Shown: piece by piece, positions 24,197-35,149 of the stretch | Layout: each line of letters begins with the position of its first letter | Numbering within the stretch: the stretch's first letter is position 1 | Assembly (NCBI GenBank): GCA_038030265.1 | Contig: CM075939.1 | Coordinates: 47,225,253 to 47,289,252, forward strand | Length of the DNA stretch: 64,000 nucleotides | Origin: Corythucha ciliata | Taxonomy: Eukaryota > Arthropoda > Insecta > Hemiptera > Tingidae | Direction: 5' to 3' | Program-made: the position numbers and the translations under genes | The notes under the pieces: generated by a model | Databases searched by the model: none | What the model was told of the DNA's origin: nothing | What the model saw: the letters and a program-made list of their open reading frames with translations, nothing else

Positions 24197-25841
24197 TTGT
24201 TGCGTTCTTCGGTTCAATTGAGAAGCTTTTCGGGGGAAATTGTCAAACCGGTCGGTGAACTTTCGGTTTCGGTTGATTGGAAAGGTAAAACTCGATGTTG
24301 CCGATTGCAGGTTGTTTCAGAAAGTTCCAAGATGTTGCTTGGTAGGAACTGGTTGAAAATGTTTAGTCATGAAGTGTTGGACGTAGCTGCGGCAGAGTCA
24401 GGAAATGGCGTAAGGGAAGATGAACAGTTGATTTACAGTCTGTCAAAAGAGTTTTCTTCGGTGTTTCAAGAAGGCGTAGGTTTGTATAAGTTGGAGAAAG
24501 TTCATTTAAAAATTAGCGAAGAAGCAAAGCCTATATTTTTGAAGCCCCGTCAAATTCCCTTCGCGTTTAAGGAACTGGTGGAAAAAGAGCTTGATCGTCT
24601 AGAATCAGAGGGTATGATCGAAAAAGTCGATTACAGTCCCTGGGGTACTCCACTGGTTCCCATTCTTAAGGCAGACGGGAAATCGATCAGATTGTGTGCC
24701 AATTATAAATTTACTGTGAATAAATATCTCGATAATGTGCAACATCCATTACCACACGTGGAAGACTTGTGGTGTCATTTGCAATGGGGTCAACAATTTA
24801 CCAAGTTAGGTTTATGTCAAGCATATAATCACTTGGAGCTCGAAGAGGATAGCAAAATGCTTTTGGCCTGTTCGACCCATCGAGGGGTTTACAAGGTGAA
24901 CCGTCTCCCGTTTGGCACGAAACCGGCAGTAGCGATTTTTCAGCGAGCTGTTGAAAAATGTATTCAAGGAATTCCTGGAGTCAGAAATTTTCTTGATGAT
25001 CTTATAGATACTGGGAGAAATATAGATGAGCAATTGTCTAATTTGCGTATGGTTCTTCGGCGTTTGAGTGATGCTGGGTTTCGTTTAAATTTCAAAAAAT
25101 GTGCCTTTTTTCCAAAATGAAATTACATACTTGGGTCACAAAATTACTAAAGAGGGAATTTCGAAGGACAATAAGAAGACGGAGGCAGTTCGGTCAATGC
25201 CGAGACCAAGAAATGTAAGTGAAGTGAGGGCATTTACAGGCTTCGTTAATTTCTATGGAAGGTTTATCAAGCACTTGGCAGATATTTTAAAGCCACTTTA
25301 TCGCCTTCTGCAAAAAGGTGTGAAGTTCGAATGGTCAGCCAAGTGTGAACAGGCGTTTCAAAAAGCAAAGGAGGAGGTATTAAGCCATCAAGTTTTGGTT
25401 CACTTTGATCCTAAAAAGCAAGTGAAATTGATATGCGATGCTTCGAAAACAGGATTAGGAGCGGTTTTGTTGCATGAAATGGAGGATGGTTCAAATCGAC
25501 CTATTTGTTTTGCGTCTCGCGTAATGTATGCAGCAGAAATGAACTATTCCGTCATTCAGAAGGAAGCATTAGCTCTGTACTGGGGTGTTAAACATTTTTA
25601 CCAATATTTGATCGGTCGAAAATTCACTCTTTTATCGGATCATAAACCATTGTTAGCTCTTTTCGGAGAAAATAAAGGTGTACCTGAGATGGCTGCGGGT
25701 CGGCTCCAGCGCTGGGCTCTTTTCATTTCGGGGTTTGATTATGATTTGATTTATTTGAAAGGCTCGAGCAACGTGGCTGACGGGTTGTCGCGTTTGCCTA
25801 AGGCTTCAAGTGAGAATTTTGAAGCAGAGGATCCGATTTAA
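24197..25841 (+). pseudogene. G3 protease end, reverse transcriptase and RNase H
   Basis: The block runs from a protease end (MLLGRNWLK) through reverse transcriptase. Motifs are KSIRLCANYKFTVN, QHPLPHVEDL, LPFGTKPAVAIFQ and FLDDLIDTG as the catalytic box. A frameshift lies near 25115. The thumb (SEVRAFTGFVNFYGRF) and RNase H (LICDASKTGLGAVL, QKEALALYWG, LLSDHKPLL, SSNVADGLSR) are well preserved. A stop at 25841 separates integrase. Confidence 0.92.
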
Positions 25842-25843
25842 AT

Positions 25844-27033
25844 TTGGTGGAGAATATTTTGGCAATTGATTTAAAAGAAATATCGAAGGCAACGCGGAAA
25901 GACAGTGAGTTGAGTAAAGTTTTTCTGTGTGTAAGGGACGGCTGGCCAGATGAAGTTGAAAAGTCGGTGGATCCGTATTTAAGAAGAAGAGATGAGCTGA
26001 ATATTGAAAAGGGAGTACTGATGTGGGGATACCGCGTTTTGATGCCAAGAGTATTCCGTGAGAAGTTGTTGAAGGAGCTTCACATTGCTCATCAAGGCAT
26101 GGTCAAGATGAAAAACAACGCTAGGTACTACTTTTGGTGGCCTTCTCTGGATCAAGATATCGAGCGCTTCGTTCGAAGTTGTCCAATTTGCATGGGGTTC
26201 AGGGATGAACCCGAAAAATCGGTGCCGAAGCCTTGGTATAAAGTTCAGTATCCGAATCAGAAAGGGTGCACGTCGATTTCTTGGGACCCTTCAAGGGTAA
26301 GATGTTTTTGATTATCACTGATACGTTTTGTAAATGGGTGGAAGTTTATAACATGAATAGGAACACCGACACGTTGGCTACTTTAAATAAATTAAGAGAT
26401 GTGTTTTCCAGATACGGACTCCCTAAAGTTCTAGTTTCAGACAACGGTCCACAGTTTTCGTCATCACAGTTCGCGAACTTTTGTGAGTCAAACGCTATCC
26501 ACCATGTCAAAACGCCTCCTTTTCATCCGTCAAGTAACGGTGCGGCAAAGAATAGCGTTAAGAGTTTCAAGAACGGAATGAAGAAAATTCTTCAAGATTC
26601 AAACTCTGGTAATAATATGGATACGGCTATGTCACGATATTTGTTCCATTACAGGACATCAATGCATTGCACGACTGGAGAATCGCCAGCCAAGTTAATG
26701 TTCGGAAGAGAACTGAGAACTAGGCTGGGCATTTTAAGGAAGGACTTCACGAATGAAAAGACAGATGATAGTTCAGGAAACAAAAAAGGTTGGATGGTGA
26801 AATTCGACAAGGAGGAAACTGTGTACGTTCGCGACTATCGGCCTAATCCAAAAAACCGGAAATGGATAAAAGCGAAGATTGAGGAAGTTCTCGGCGACCA
26901 AACATACATGGTGAAACCGGATGGTTTTTCGAAGCCTTGGAAGCGACACCAAGATCAAATCATTAAAACCGATGATGCTGAAGAGATGCAAAGAAATTCA
27001 GTGGGAGGGTGTGAAGTCGCACCATTTTTCTAA
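25844..27033 (+). pseudogene. G3 integrase with altered catalytic Glu
   Basis: The HHCC zinc domain (HIAHQGMVKMKNN to CPIC) is followed by a frameshift near 26280. The core keeps Asp in MHVDFLG and Asp in VSDNGPQF. Where the family has Glu, the sequence reads NGAAKNSVKSFK, that is Lys in place of the catalytic Glu. The C-terminal part has ETVYVRDY and KPWKRHQDQI motifs and ends inside the LTR. With this substitution the enzyme should be inactive even without the frameshift. Confidence 0.9.
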
Positions 27034-27135
27034 GTAGGTGGAAGATTCTATTTAAAAAGAAAAATAATAAACAGTTTTGTTGTTGCATTCGAATCATTCG
27101 TATGAGTCTTTTTTTTGTGTAATTAATACATTACA
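27010..27135 (+). repeat. G3 3' LTR
   Basis: This 126-bp copy of the LTR is followed directly by the target duplication AGAGC and resumption of the interrupted coding sequence. Confidence 0.93.
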
Positions 27136-28141
27136 AGAGCCACTATCTCTGGAAGCAAACCAGCCGAGAGTACATAGAGGGGGGGGGGGAGCGTAGCGAG
27201 CCTGTATCGGGATTACAAGGACGAATGTGAGAAAACTAATGCAGAAAGTGGTACGTTATTCATGTACACGTTTATCTTTAACCACGATTTCAATATTTCT
27301 TTTTTTGTTCCTATATGAAGGGCCAGTGCGATACTTGTACTGTCTACAATCTAGCAGACGCAGCGACGAAGACGGTTCTGAACATAGAGTATGAGTCGCA
27401 CTGCATCAAGAAAAAGAATTGGCGCGTCTCGAAAAGAAGTGGGATAAGGAGTTTTCGAATGACGGTGTAATCGTTTGCTGCTATGATTTGCAAGCCGCTC
27501 TCCACACTCCACAAGGGGAAGCATCCATTTTCTTTTACAAGAGTAAATTGCTAAAATGCAATTCACAAGAGTAAATTGTCTACCTATAACCTCACAATCC
27601 ACGACCTCAAAACGGGAGAAACGGTAAACAACGTGTGGCACGAAGGTGACTCAAGCCGAGGTGCTGTTGAGATTGCTTCATGCGTATTTAAGTTCATTGA
27701 AGAAAAAGCAACCTCAACCAATAGCAGTCTGAAATTCGTCTTCTTCACAGATAACTGCAGTGGCCAACAGAAGAATAAGTTCGTTATCGTTATGCATATG
27801 TTATGCTTGAGAACATTCAGGAATATCCGTTCCATTTCCCACAAATTTCTCATAACTGGACAGTGGACACCCTCAAAATGAAGGTACATTCCGTGATTGA
27901 GAGAGCTGTGAAAAGAGCTAGGAAGTCAGGGCCAATTTACCTTCCCAGTCAATTTGTACAAATAGTCAGAACAGCTGAAGTTAAAGAACCTTTCTTCGTC
28001 GTGAGGGAGATGAATTTCGAGGACATGATAGATTTCAAAACTTTGACGAACAATATTGGTAGTAACTTCAATATAAACGAACGAGGCTCCAAATTTCAGT
28101 TCACGGAAATACAATCGTTTATGATAACTGCATGCGGATGA

Positions 28142-28590
28142 TCCATTTAAGTTCTATTACAGAACATCATTGGACGGGTAACCAGGGTGGTCAACGTTTG
28201 GAACTCCCCTCCTAACATTTCACTCGCCAAAGCCATGGAAGGAGAGAGAAAATCGCTGAGAAACAAAGGAAGGAAGAACAAAGCGAAAAACACAGAATTT
28301 GAAGATAACACCCAAAAACGATGACTGAGTATTCTCGATGAATTCCAATGCACGCCGGCCTTCCGGTCTCCAACAGACATTTCCCACAATAAAATGAAGG
28401 GCTTGCTGAGCTCCTCTGAGGAGGATTTTCTCCTGAAGCTCCAAGAACCTCTGTATATGGATACAATTGAAAGTATTAGTTGCATTTCTGGACGAAAGAA
28501 CTTCACTGACGGAAATGCTCCACATTCAAATACTCGACATTTTCAAAGCCCATTTTCTCAAAATGAATGATTTTGAGTTGTCACACTATT
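28142..28590. other. Stretch after the DUF7869-like pseudogene, nothing recognised
   Basis: Three overlapping minus-strand frames of about 85-120 codons are open here, but no domain is recognisable. They are probably chance. Confidence 0.45.
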
Positions 28591-29600
28591 GTTCTCCACG
28601 TGCGAATAACCATTTTCACTCAATTATAGCGATTTTTAAGTGTCTTTTTTTTCGAATTGATCCGCAGATTAAAGGTTTTGTCCATTTTAGCTGCGAGGAA
28701 GCGGGTTTTGTAGGCTTTAGCCGCCAATTAATGTTTTTTCTCAATTTAAGCCGCGAATTCTTTCAAAAAAGTTGGCCATGAATCATATTTCATTGTTTTA
28801 GCTGCGAATTTTCACAAGTGTATCGGAACTTTATCGTTCTCACCCAGCAGGTCAGTGTGTCAGACCAAAACTTATCGTCGATGCGGGGGGAGGGGGGAAT
28901 TAGCGGTTTTTCTAGACTTCCGGCCGCGGTTTAGCGTTATTCTTCATTATAGCCACTTAACAGCGACATTTCTCAATTTCAGATCTAGCGTTGCGAAATT
29001 GGATCTAAAAGCGGGGAATTGGAATTTTCTCAATTTTTGCCGTGAATTAGCGCTTTTGCTCAATTGCAAAGACAATTTAGACATGTTCCACAATTTTAGC
29101 CGTTCATCGTCTATTTTTCTCAATTTTATCCGCGAATAACGATTTATTTTCAATTGTAGCAATTTCACCATCTCACAGCGAATTAGAGCCTTGTCTCATT
29201 TTATTACGTTAGTTAGCCATTTTCCTTACTCCTTGAATTAGCGTTAAACTCAATTTTATCCGCGAATTACCGGTTTTACGCAATTTCAGCCGCAAAGTGG
29301 CGTTGTTTATCCCACGAATTAAGGATTTTTTATTTCAGCGTTTTCCCATTATTCAGCGTTGTACCTAATTTTGAACGCTAGTTAGCGCTTTTTATCGATG
29401 TTATTCACGAATGAACGCCTTTTATCAATTTTAGTGGCGTAGTAGAGTTGTTGAGAATTAGCAATTGTTTTCAGTTCTAGGCACGATTTATCTCAATTTC
29501 CCCATTTTAGCTGCGAACTATTGCCTTTTTTCACTATTATTTTAGTCAATTCAGCTATTAGCGTTTTACTGAATTTTACCCGCGATTTTTTTTAATTGAT
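28590..29600 (-). repeat. Degenerate ~30-bp minisatellite, block 5
   Basis: About 1 kb of reverse-orientation units is present, for example TTTTCTCAATTTTATCCGCG and CAATTTCAGCCGC. The block starts near GCGATTTTTAAGTG and fades near 29600 into AT-rich sequence. Confidence 0.8.
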
Positions 29601-29889
29601 CATAATTTTATTAATTACTGTTACAACCGTTTAAAACAATATACAAGATAATCTGTACAAATGTATTTGTTGGTTTAGTCCTTAAAGTCAGTGACCGTCC
29701 AAGGTCATTTTGTCATCTCGCTATTTATGTTGTCAATATATTAATTACATATTCCTACATTTATTACTGCTAATTTCGTATTAATTATTTAGGGTTATCT
29801 AACTAATCTAGTTAGTAAGTACTGAGGTACTACCTAGTTACTAGGAACTACTACTATAAGGACTATCTAGTTACTACTTATAAGGTTAT
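29601..29889. other. AT-rich 3' flank of the LINE fragment
   Basis: The sequence includes a local imperfect repeat of CTAGTTACTA-type words (29810-29890). It is likely 3' untranslated LINE sequence or its target. Confidence 0.4.
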
Positions 29890-30710
29890 TAGGGGAGTTG
29901 CTACAGCGTCTAGCTTAATAAAAATTTCAGAAATGTTGGATTTGAACGCATTTTGTTACTGTCAACATCCATTAGATAAGCGTTAAGTGATTTTTTAAAG
30001 GACATTTGAGTGTGGCGTTCTCTAATTGTCTAGGCTTGAGTGTAGGGAGAAGGTCCCAGCCAAGGTAATTGTCTCACAAAGAAATTTGAATGTGGTCTCG
30101 GTATAATGAAGCTCCTTCCTGCTTGCAGCCGCTCTTGTTGCTCTTAATGCTTCATTGTCTAAACAAGGCTCAATTTTATTGAAATATATGTGTTCGATAA
30201 ATATAGATTAAACGAGGTGATAGGCAGCCAAATCACTTGCACAATATTGCTGTAGGTGTTCCTCGCCGAGAGCGAGTGATAAGTGCGAATAATTAAATTT
30301 AGGCATATTTTTAAATGCTTGTAGTCTACATCATAAACCCCACCCCAGAATAGAATAACATAAATAAAGATACTGTAGCATAAAGCGTAAAAAACCATTT
30401 TCAGGTTCGTTGTGGAGAAAAATTTACGAAGTATTACAAAAAAAGTGTGGCGATTTTGTGCTTTTTTCCGCACTAACGTGCACCTGCCATCACCACTTGA
30501 TGTAAGCACTATATCATCAGCAAATGCAGTAAACTCCACCCCAGCATTATTAACAGGTCGTTCACGTAAACTAGGATGAAAATCGGGCCTAATACCGAAT
30601 CTTCGTTAATGATCGCGCCTGAAATGGCGAAAAAGCGCTGATTCATAGTAAACAACTCAAATTTGAGGCTAAATAGGAGAATCACTAATGTGCAACGATA
30701 GTTCACCAGC
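29890..30710 (-). pseudogene. Non-LTR (LINE) reverse transcriptase remnant
   Basis: On the minus strand a LGPIFILVYVNDLL segment (about 30540-30600) is followed by TAFADDIVLTSS, the palm catalytic box of a CR1/Jockey-type LINE. An internal deletion then brings in a thumb/C-terminal part (LKMVFYALCYSIFIYVILFWG) and a SFKKSLNAYL-type tail near 29960. Stops and the missing middle make it a dead fragment. No endonuclease part is seen. Confidence 0.75.
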
Positions 30711-31230
30711 TGCTCCGGTCAGCACAGTTAGCAGGCTCAACTATCATTTCAAAAAAGGCCAATTCGTGGTTTCTCGAGGCAACATCGGGACCGAAATTAA
30801 GAAAAATCGCTCTTTCACACGGTTAAAAGTGAAAAAATCAATAATTTATGGCTAAAATTGAGAAAATCGTCTGATTCGCGGCTAAAAGTGAAAAAATTCT
30901 GGTAATTTCAACCTAAAATTGAAGTAAATCGCTCCCTCGCAACTAAAATGAAGAAAGGCGCCAATTCGCGGTTCAATTTAAGGAAATGCGCTAATTCACG
31001 GCTAACATCAGGATATAATCCCCGACTAAAATTGAGAAATAGTTTTAATTCGCGGGAAAAGTGGAGAAAAAGCGGTGATGTGATGCTGAAATTTGGAAAA
31101 ACACTAATTCTTGGATGAAGGTGATAAAACCCGCTTAACAACGGCTAAAATTCAAACAAACCTCTAATTCCCGCCTAATATCGGTGTCAAACGCTCATTC
31201 GCAGCTAAAATAGAGACGAATCAACAATTC
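30711..31230 (+). repeat. Degenerate ~30-bp minisatellite, block 6
   Basis: Forward-orientation units such as TTCGCGGCTAAAAGTGAAAA and TAATTCGCGGG continue directly into the 36-bp array at 31232. Confidence 0.78.
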
Positions 31231-31231
31231 G

Positions 31232-31404
31232 GGGATCAAACAACCGGTAGGCAATTCATATCAAACCGGGATCAAACTACCGGCAAATCATTTAAATCAA
31301 ACCGGGATCAGACAACCGGCAAATCACTTATACCTAACCGGGATCAAACAACCGGCAAGCCACTCGTGTAAGACGGGATTAAACAACCGGTAAGCACTCA
31401 TAAC
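31232..31404 (+). repeat. 36-bp tandem repeat, about 5 copies
   Basis: Units start GGGATCAAACAACCGGCAA and recur at 35-36-bp intervals, the last one partial. The array is distinct in sequence from the adjoining 30-bp repeat and much more regular. Confidence 0.9.
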
Positions 31405-31865
31405 ACATTCCACTCATTCCCTTTGAATAATGAGCTTAACTCGCGGGTTTCCCGCAACCCTTTTCTTGGTTTCAAACCATTGCTTTATAATTGTGCTTTT
31501 TATTCATTCATACTTGGATAAATGTGCTTTACTCCTTAATTCATACGTTAGTTTGTTCACGATTGCAATCATTATTCACTATTTAATTGATACGTGTAAC
31601 GTTTACTCGAGGGTTTTTTTTTTAGGCCGCAAGGCTTTTTCCCTCTAATATTTTTTTGGGCTAAATAAAAATACGATTTTCGCCCAACTGCAAGTCTTCT
31701 CATTTTTTCCTCCCACTAACCTTTATTCTCGACGAAACAGTTGTAGTGAGACTGCTAAGACTCTATTCACAGTTGGGCTCTCTTTTTTACCAAATTTAAA
31801 AATTAATTTGAGCTCAGCGTTGATTTCAGGTTCCAACATATCGTTCTGCTTAATGATGGCCGACA
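31405..31865. other. Stretch without recognised gene
   Basis: AT-rich sequence with short frames only. It ends where an inverted repeat (31866-31922) begins. Confidence 0.5.
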
Positions 31866-31922
31866 TGACAAGAATTTTTGTGGAACAGTTGAAAATGAGA
31901 CGATTCCAACTGTTCGACAGAA
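31866..31922. repeat. Outer inverted repeat arm (pair at 39898-39957)
   Basis: The arm contains ACAAGAATTTTTGTGGAACA and GTTGAAAATGAG. The reverse complement, with about 75-90% identity, lies at 39898-39957 just outside the outer hAT-like element. This may be the border of a still older element; no target duplication was found. Confidence 0.6.
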
Positions 31923-32339
31923 GAAGTCGATATTGCATGCAGAAGTGGCATTTTGTTGGTACCGCAAAAGTAGTGTTGCACCGAAAACGAGAAAAAATCT
32001 CGGTCTCGAGACCGAGATCGAGATTGCATTTTCCGGACCGAGACCGAGACTAAGTCTCATTTTCTCGAGACTTGGTCTCGGTCTCGGTGTGATCCAAAAA
32101 GCTCGATGCATAATAGTGCTGATATAGATCTTTTTACACAACAAATGAACCCAATCTAATGCTCCCCTCTCCGGAAACGGTTTGGGTCTTTAGCCCGGAC
32201 CGAAGACTCTCTAATTTCTGAAGTTTGAAATACTGTGACCTACACACATAGCATCAAGCATCAAAGGGCGAATCGGAGACCTTCAAAGGCCAGGGGGATC
32301 GAAAACCCTCTCATAGAATAACCCCTCAGCCCCTTTTCT

Positions 32340-34080
32340 CTCATGCTGACCAGGCTGCTGTAGTAAGTAGTCAAGGAAAAAACGCCACACAATATGAAAC
32401 CGACGAAGAGGAGCTTGCTAGAGAAACTGATTGGATTCTCAAGAGGAGCAGCAAAAAACTTAAAGCCAATTCATCTCCAGGACGAGGATGCTCCAAAATG
32501 CGTGAACTGCAAAGGAAATAATGTGTCATATACTCGTGAAGTGAGAAATTCGCTAAATACAAAGCGAAAAGCAAGAAGAAAATGGATGAATAATAGAACG
32601 CCTGAAAACAAAAACATACTGAACAAGTACTGCCATCAACTAAAGAAACTGATTAGAACAGTAAAAAACGAAACAATAAGCAATTGTTTAAGCACATTAA
32701 GCGCTGAAAAAGACACAGAATATTCTCTTTGGAAAGTCACGAAATCCATGAAGAGACCGAAAACCCATTCTCCCCCTACAGTGAAAGCCGATGGGACTTG
32801 GGCTAGGAGTAATCAAGAGAAAGCAGATTTATTTGCGAATCACGTGTTTGAAACGTTTCAGCCGTATCCGACGCAGACTACAGAGGAACTTGTTACTCAG
32901 ACGTTCAAAACTGACGAGTATGAAATACATCCAGTCACGCTGAAAGAAATCAAGAGCGAAACAAAAGACAACATCAACGCTAAGAAGTCCCCTGGTTACG
33001 ACCTGACTACAGGTAAAGTAGTGAAAGAGCTCCCAGAAATAGCATTAAATAAATTACTTCATATTATTAATGCTGCGTTCAGATTGAAGCACGTACCTTC
33101 TCAATGGAAGGTAGCTGAGGTAATAATGATCCCTAAACCAGGAAAATCACCGAATGAAACAACAGGATATCGTCCTATATCTCTTCTACCAGTCTTATTG
33201 AAATTATTAGAAAAATTGCTATTAAGAAGGCTTCAGCCAATTATAGAAAACCGAATACTAATCCTAATCACCAATTTGCCTTCCGGCATCACCAATCGAC
33301 GATCGACCAAGTACATCGAATAATAAATATGATCGAAAAAGCGTTAGAAAACAAACAGATTGCATCTAGCGTGTTTCTAAATGTTGCTCAAGCCTTTGAT
33401 AAGGTGTGGCACGAAGGGCTTGAATACAAACTACGCAGGGACCTCCCAAGACAATATTATCTGCTGCTAAAGTCGTACCTGGCCAATAGACACTTCAGGG
33501 TGAAGCAAGACGAAAAACGCTCGGACCTAAAGCGCATATCAGCGGGAGTACCTCAAGGCAGCGTTCTCGGACCAGTCCTCTACTTATTGTATACAAGGGA
33601 TCTACCTTCAAAGTGACGATGTCACTATTGCCACATTCGCCGATGATACAGCCATCCTAGTTGTGGAGAAAACGTTGAGCAAGCTACAAGAAAACTGCAA
33701 ACAACTGTTGACAAGGTTGTCAAGTGGACTAAAACATGGAGAGTGAAGCTAAATGAAAACAAATCAGCTCATGTGAATTTCACCAATCGCAAAATTGCCA
33801 CCCTGGACGTCAGTATTAATTCGAGTAAGGTTCCGTATGCCGAGTCAGTAAAATATTTAGTTATGACACTTGACTCCAAGCTGAATTGGAAGAAGCACCT
33901 ACAAAAGAAGAAAGAGGAGCTCAACATCAAGTTCAGGAGTATGTATTGGCTAATGGGAAGGAAGTCCCAATTAACTCTACATAACAAAATTCTCATATAT
34001 AAACAAATTCTGCGGAATACAGCTTTGGGGCTGTACTAAGAAGTCAAATGCTAAAATAATCCAAACCTATCAAAACAAGG
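32340..34080 (+). pseudogene. Internally deleted Jockey-type LINE
   Basis: The 5' part carries an ORF1-like N-terminus in one frame (EEELARETDWILK) and then a CCHC-like fragment in another (DAPKCVNCKGN). This joins directly to the region preceding reverse transcriptase (REVRNSLNTKRKARRKW). The endonuclease is missing, so an internal deletion fused the parts. Reverse transcriptase motifs are WKVAEVIMIPKPGK, GYRPISLLPVL, a QAFDKVWHEGL segment, AGVPQGSVLGPVLYLLY and TFADDTAIL. Frameshifts lie near 33290 and 33612. The frame fades after ILRNTALGLY at about 34039, short of a full C-terminus. Confidence 0.88.
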
Positions 34081-34379
34081 TGCCGTGTGGAACCGGAACC
34101 GTGTGAGGAAGAATGGTTTTGATTCCCCCCATCAACCTTCTGTCATTAGACCGAGACTTTCGAGACGAGACCGAGACCAACTTTTTAAGTACGAGACCGA
34201 GACCAAGACCGAGATCATCTTGCTAATGACCGAGATCGAGATGCGTAAGCAGTGGCGGATTTACGGAGAGGGTTTTGGGGGTTTCAACCCCCCCCCCATA
34301 AGAAGATGGTGCCTACTATAAAATGTGGACTGTTAACTAGGGAGCTGTACAGATGATTCTTTGACCCACAATTCGCAGC

Positions 34380-35145
34380 TATAAATAAAAACAGCAATCA
34401 ATCACTCAGAGACCTCAACTAATATTGAAAAAACGCCCATTTCAGCGGTTTTTCGAGGTAAATCGGGACGGGAATTGAGTAAAAACGCTAATTCACATAT
34501 AGATAACATGAAAAAATCACTAATTCTTGGCGAACATTTAGAGAACCTCCTAATTTACGGCTACAGCTAAGAAAACTGCTAATTAATTCCCACCTAAAAT
34601 GGGAATTAAACGCTTATCCGCGTATTATAGAAAGTGAAATAAAGGAAGTCGCTGATTCGTGGATCAATTTTTAGAAAATCCACTAATTCGCAGTTCACCG
34701 GTAAAATTAAGAAAACATTTGGCGGCTACGGTGAGAAATAGCGTTAAGTCACGACAAAAATAGTAAAAAAAAAAGCGCTGCCAAAATTGAGGAAAACGCT
34801 ACGCCACGCAAACACGCTCTCTCACAGCTAAAACAACAGAGACAAACCGCTGATTCCTCAATGAAATTGAGGAAAAAGGCTTATTCGCTGCTATAATTGT
34901 AGAAATGCGTTATTTTGCGGACTAAGTTGACAAGAAACTCTCATTCACAGCTATAAAATGGAGAAAAACTATAGGTAATTCGCGGATTAGGAGCCCCACT
35001 AATTCGAGGCTGAGAGCGGTAACTCGCAGGTAAAATTAGGTAATAAATAATTTGCAACTGAAACTAGGGAATATCTCGCGGGTAAAATTGATGAATAGCG
35101 CTAATTTGGGGCAAAAGAGATGAAAAATCGCTAATCCACCCATAT
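34380..35145 (+). repeat. Degenerate ~30-bp minisatellite, block 7 (inside hAT-like element)
   Basis: Forward units such as ACGGCTACAGCTAAGAAAAC and GCTAATTCACAT are present. This block lies wholly within the 34250-39688 element. Confidence 0.78.
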
Positions 35146-35149
35146 GATG

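Larger units (their letters stand above)
22998..27135 (+). mobile_element. Ty3/gypsy retrotransposon (element G3), complete with LTRs and TSD
   Basis: The element is 4138 bp, with LTRs at 22998-23126 and 27010-27135 (TGTGAAGTCGC ... ATTACA). It is flanked by a perfect 5-bp duplication AGAGC (22993-22997 and 27136-27140). Gag, protease, reverse transcriptase, RNase H and integrase follow in Ty3/gypsy order on the plus strand, but with stops and frameshifts. The LTRs differ at about four substitutions plus short tract-length changes over about 129 bp, so this copy is older than G1. A GTGGGAGGG purine tract precedes the 3' LTR. No clear TGG-starting primer site follows the 5' LTR. Confidence 0.95.
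21703..28141 (+). pseudogene. Multi-copy-type invertebrate gene (resembles the DUF7869 family), broken by frameshifts and a gypsy insertion
   Basis: Coding sequence is visible at 21703-22997 and resumes at 27136-28141, with the gypsy element G3 exactly between. The N-terminal part is acidic (PDFNIEKLNDFDDSDSS) and then Lys-rich. A conserved-looking block follows: KPPSCSEKC, a HIFQNYWKLGD segment, and VCKNLFMATFDI. After the insertion come SHYLWKQTSREY, QCDTCTVYNLAD, KWDKEFSNDGV, a VVxCYDLQAA-like segment, NNVWHEGDSSRGAVEI and FFTDNCSGQQKN. From memory this order matches a repetitive arthropod/cnidarian family labelled DUF7869, possibly transposase-derived; that link was not tested. Frameshifts lie near 22100, 22515, 22765, 27185 and 27318, and a stop plus a local ~30-bp duplication near 27540-27575. 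Confidence 0.75.
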
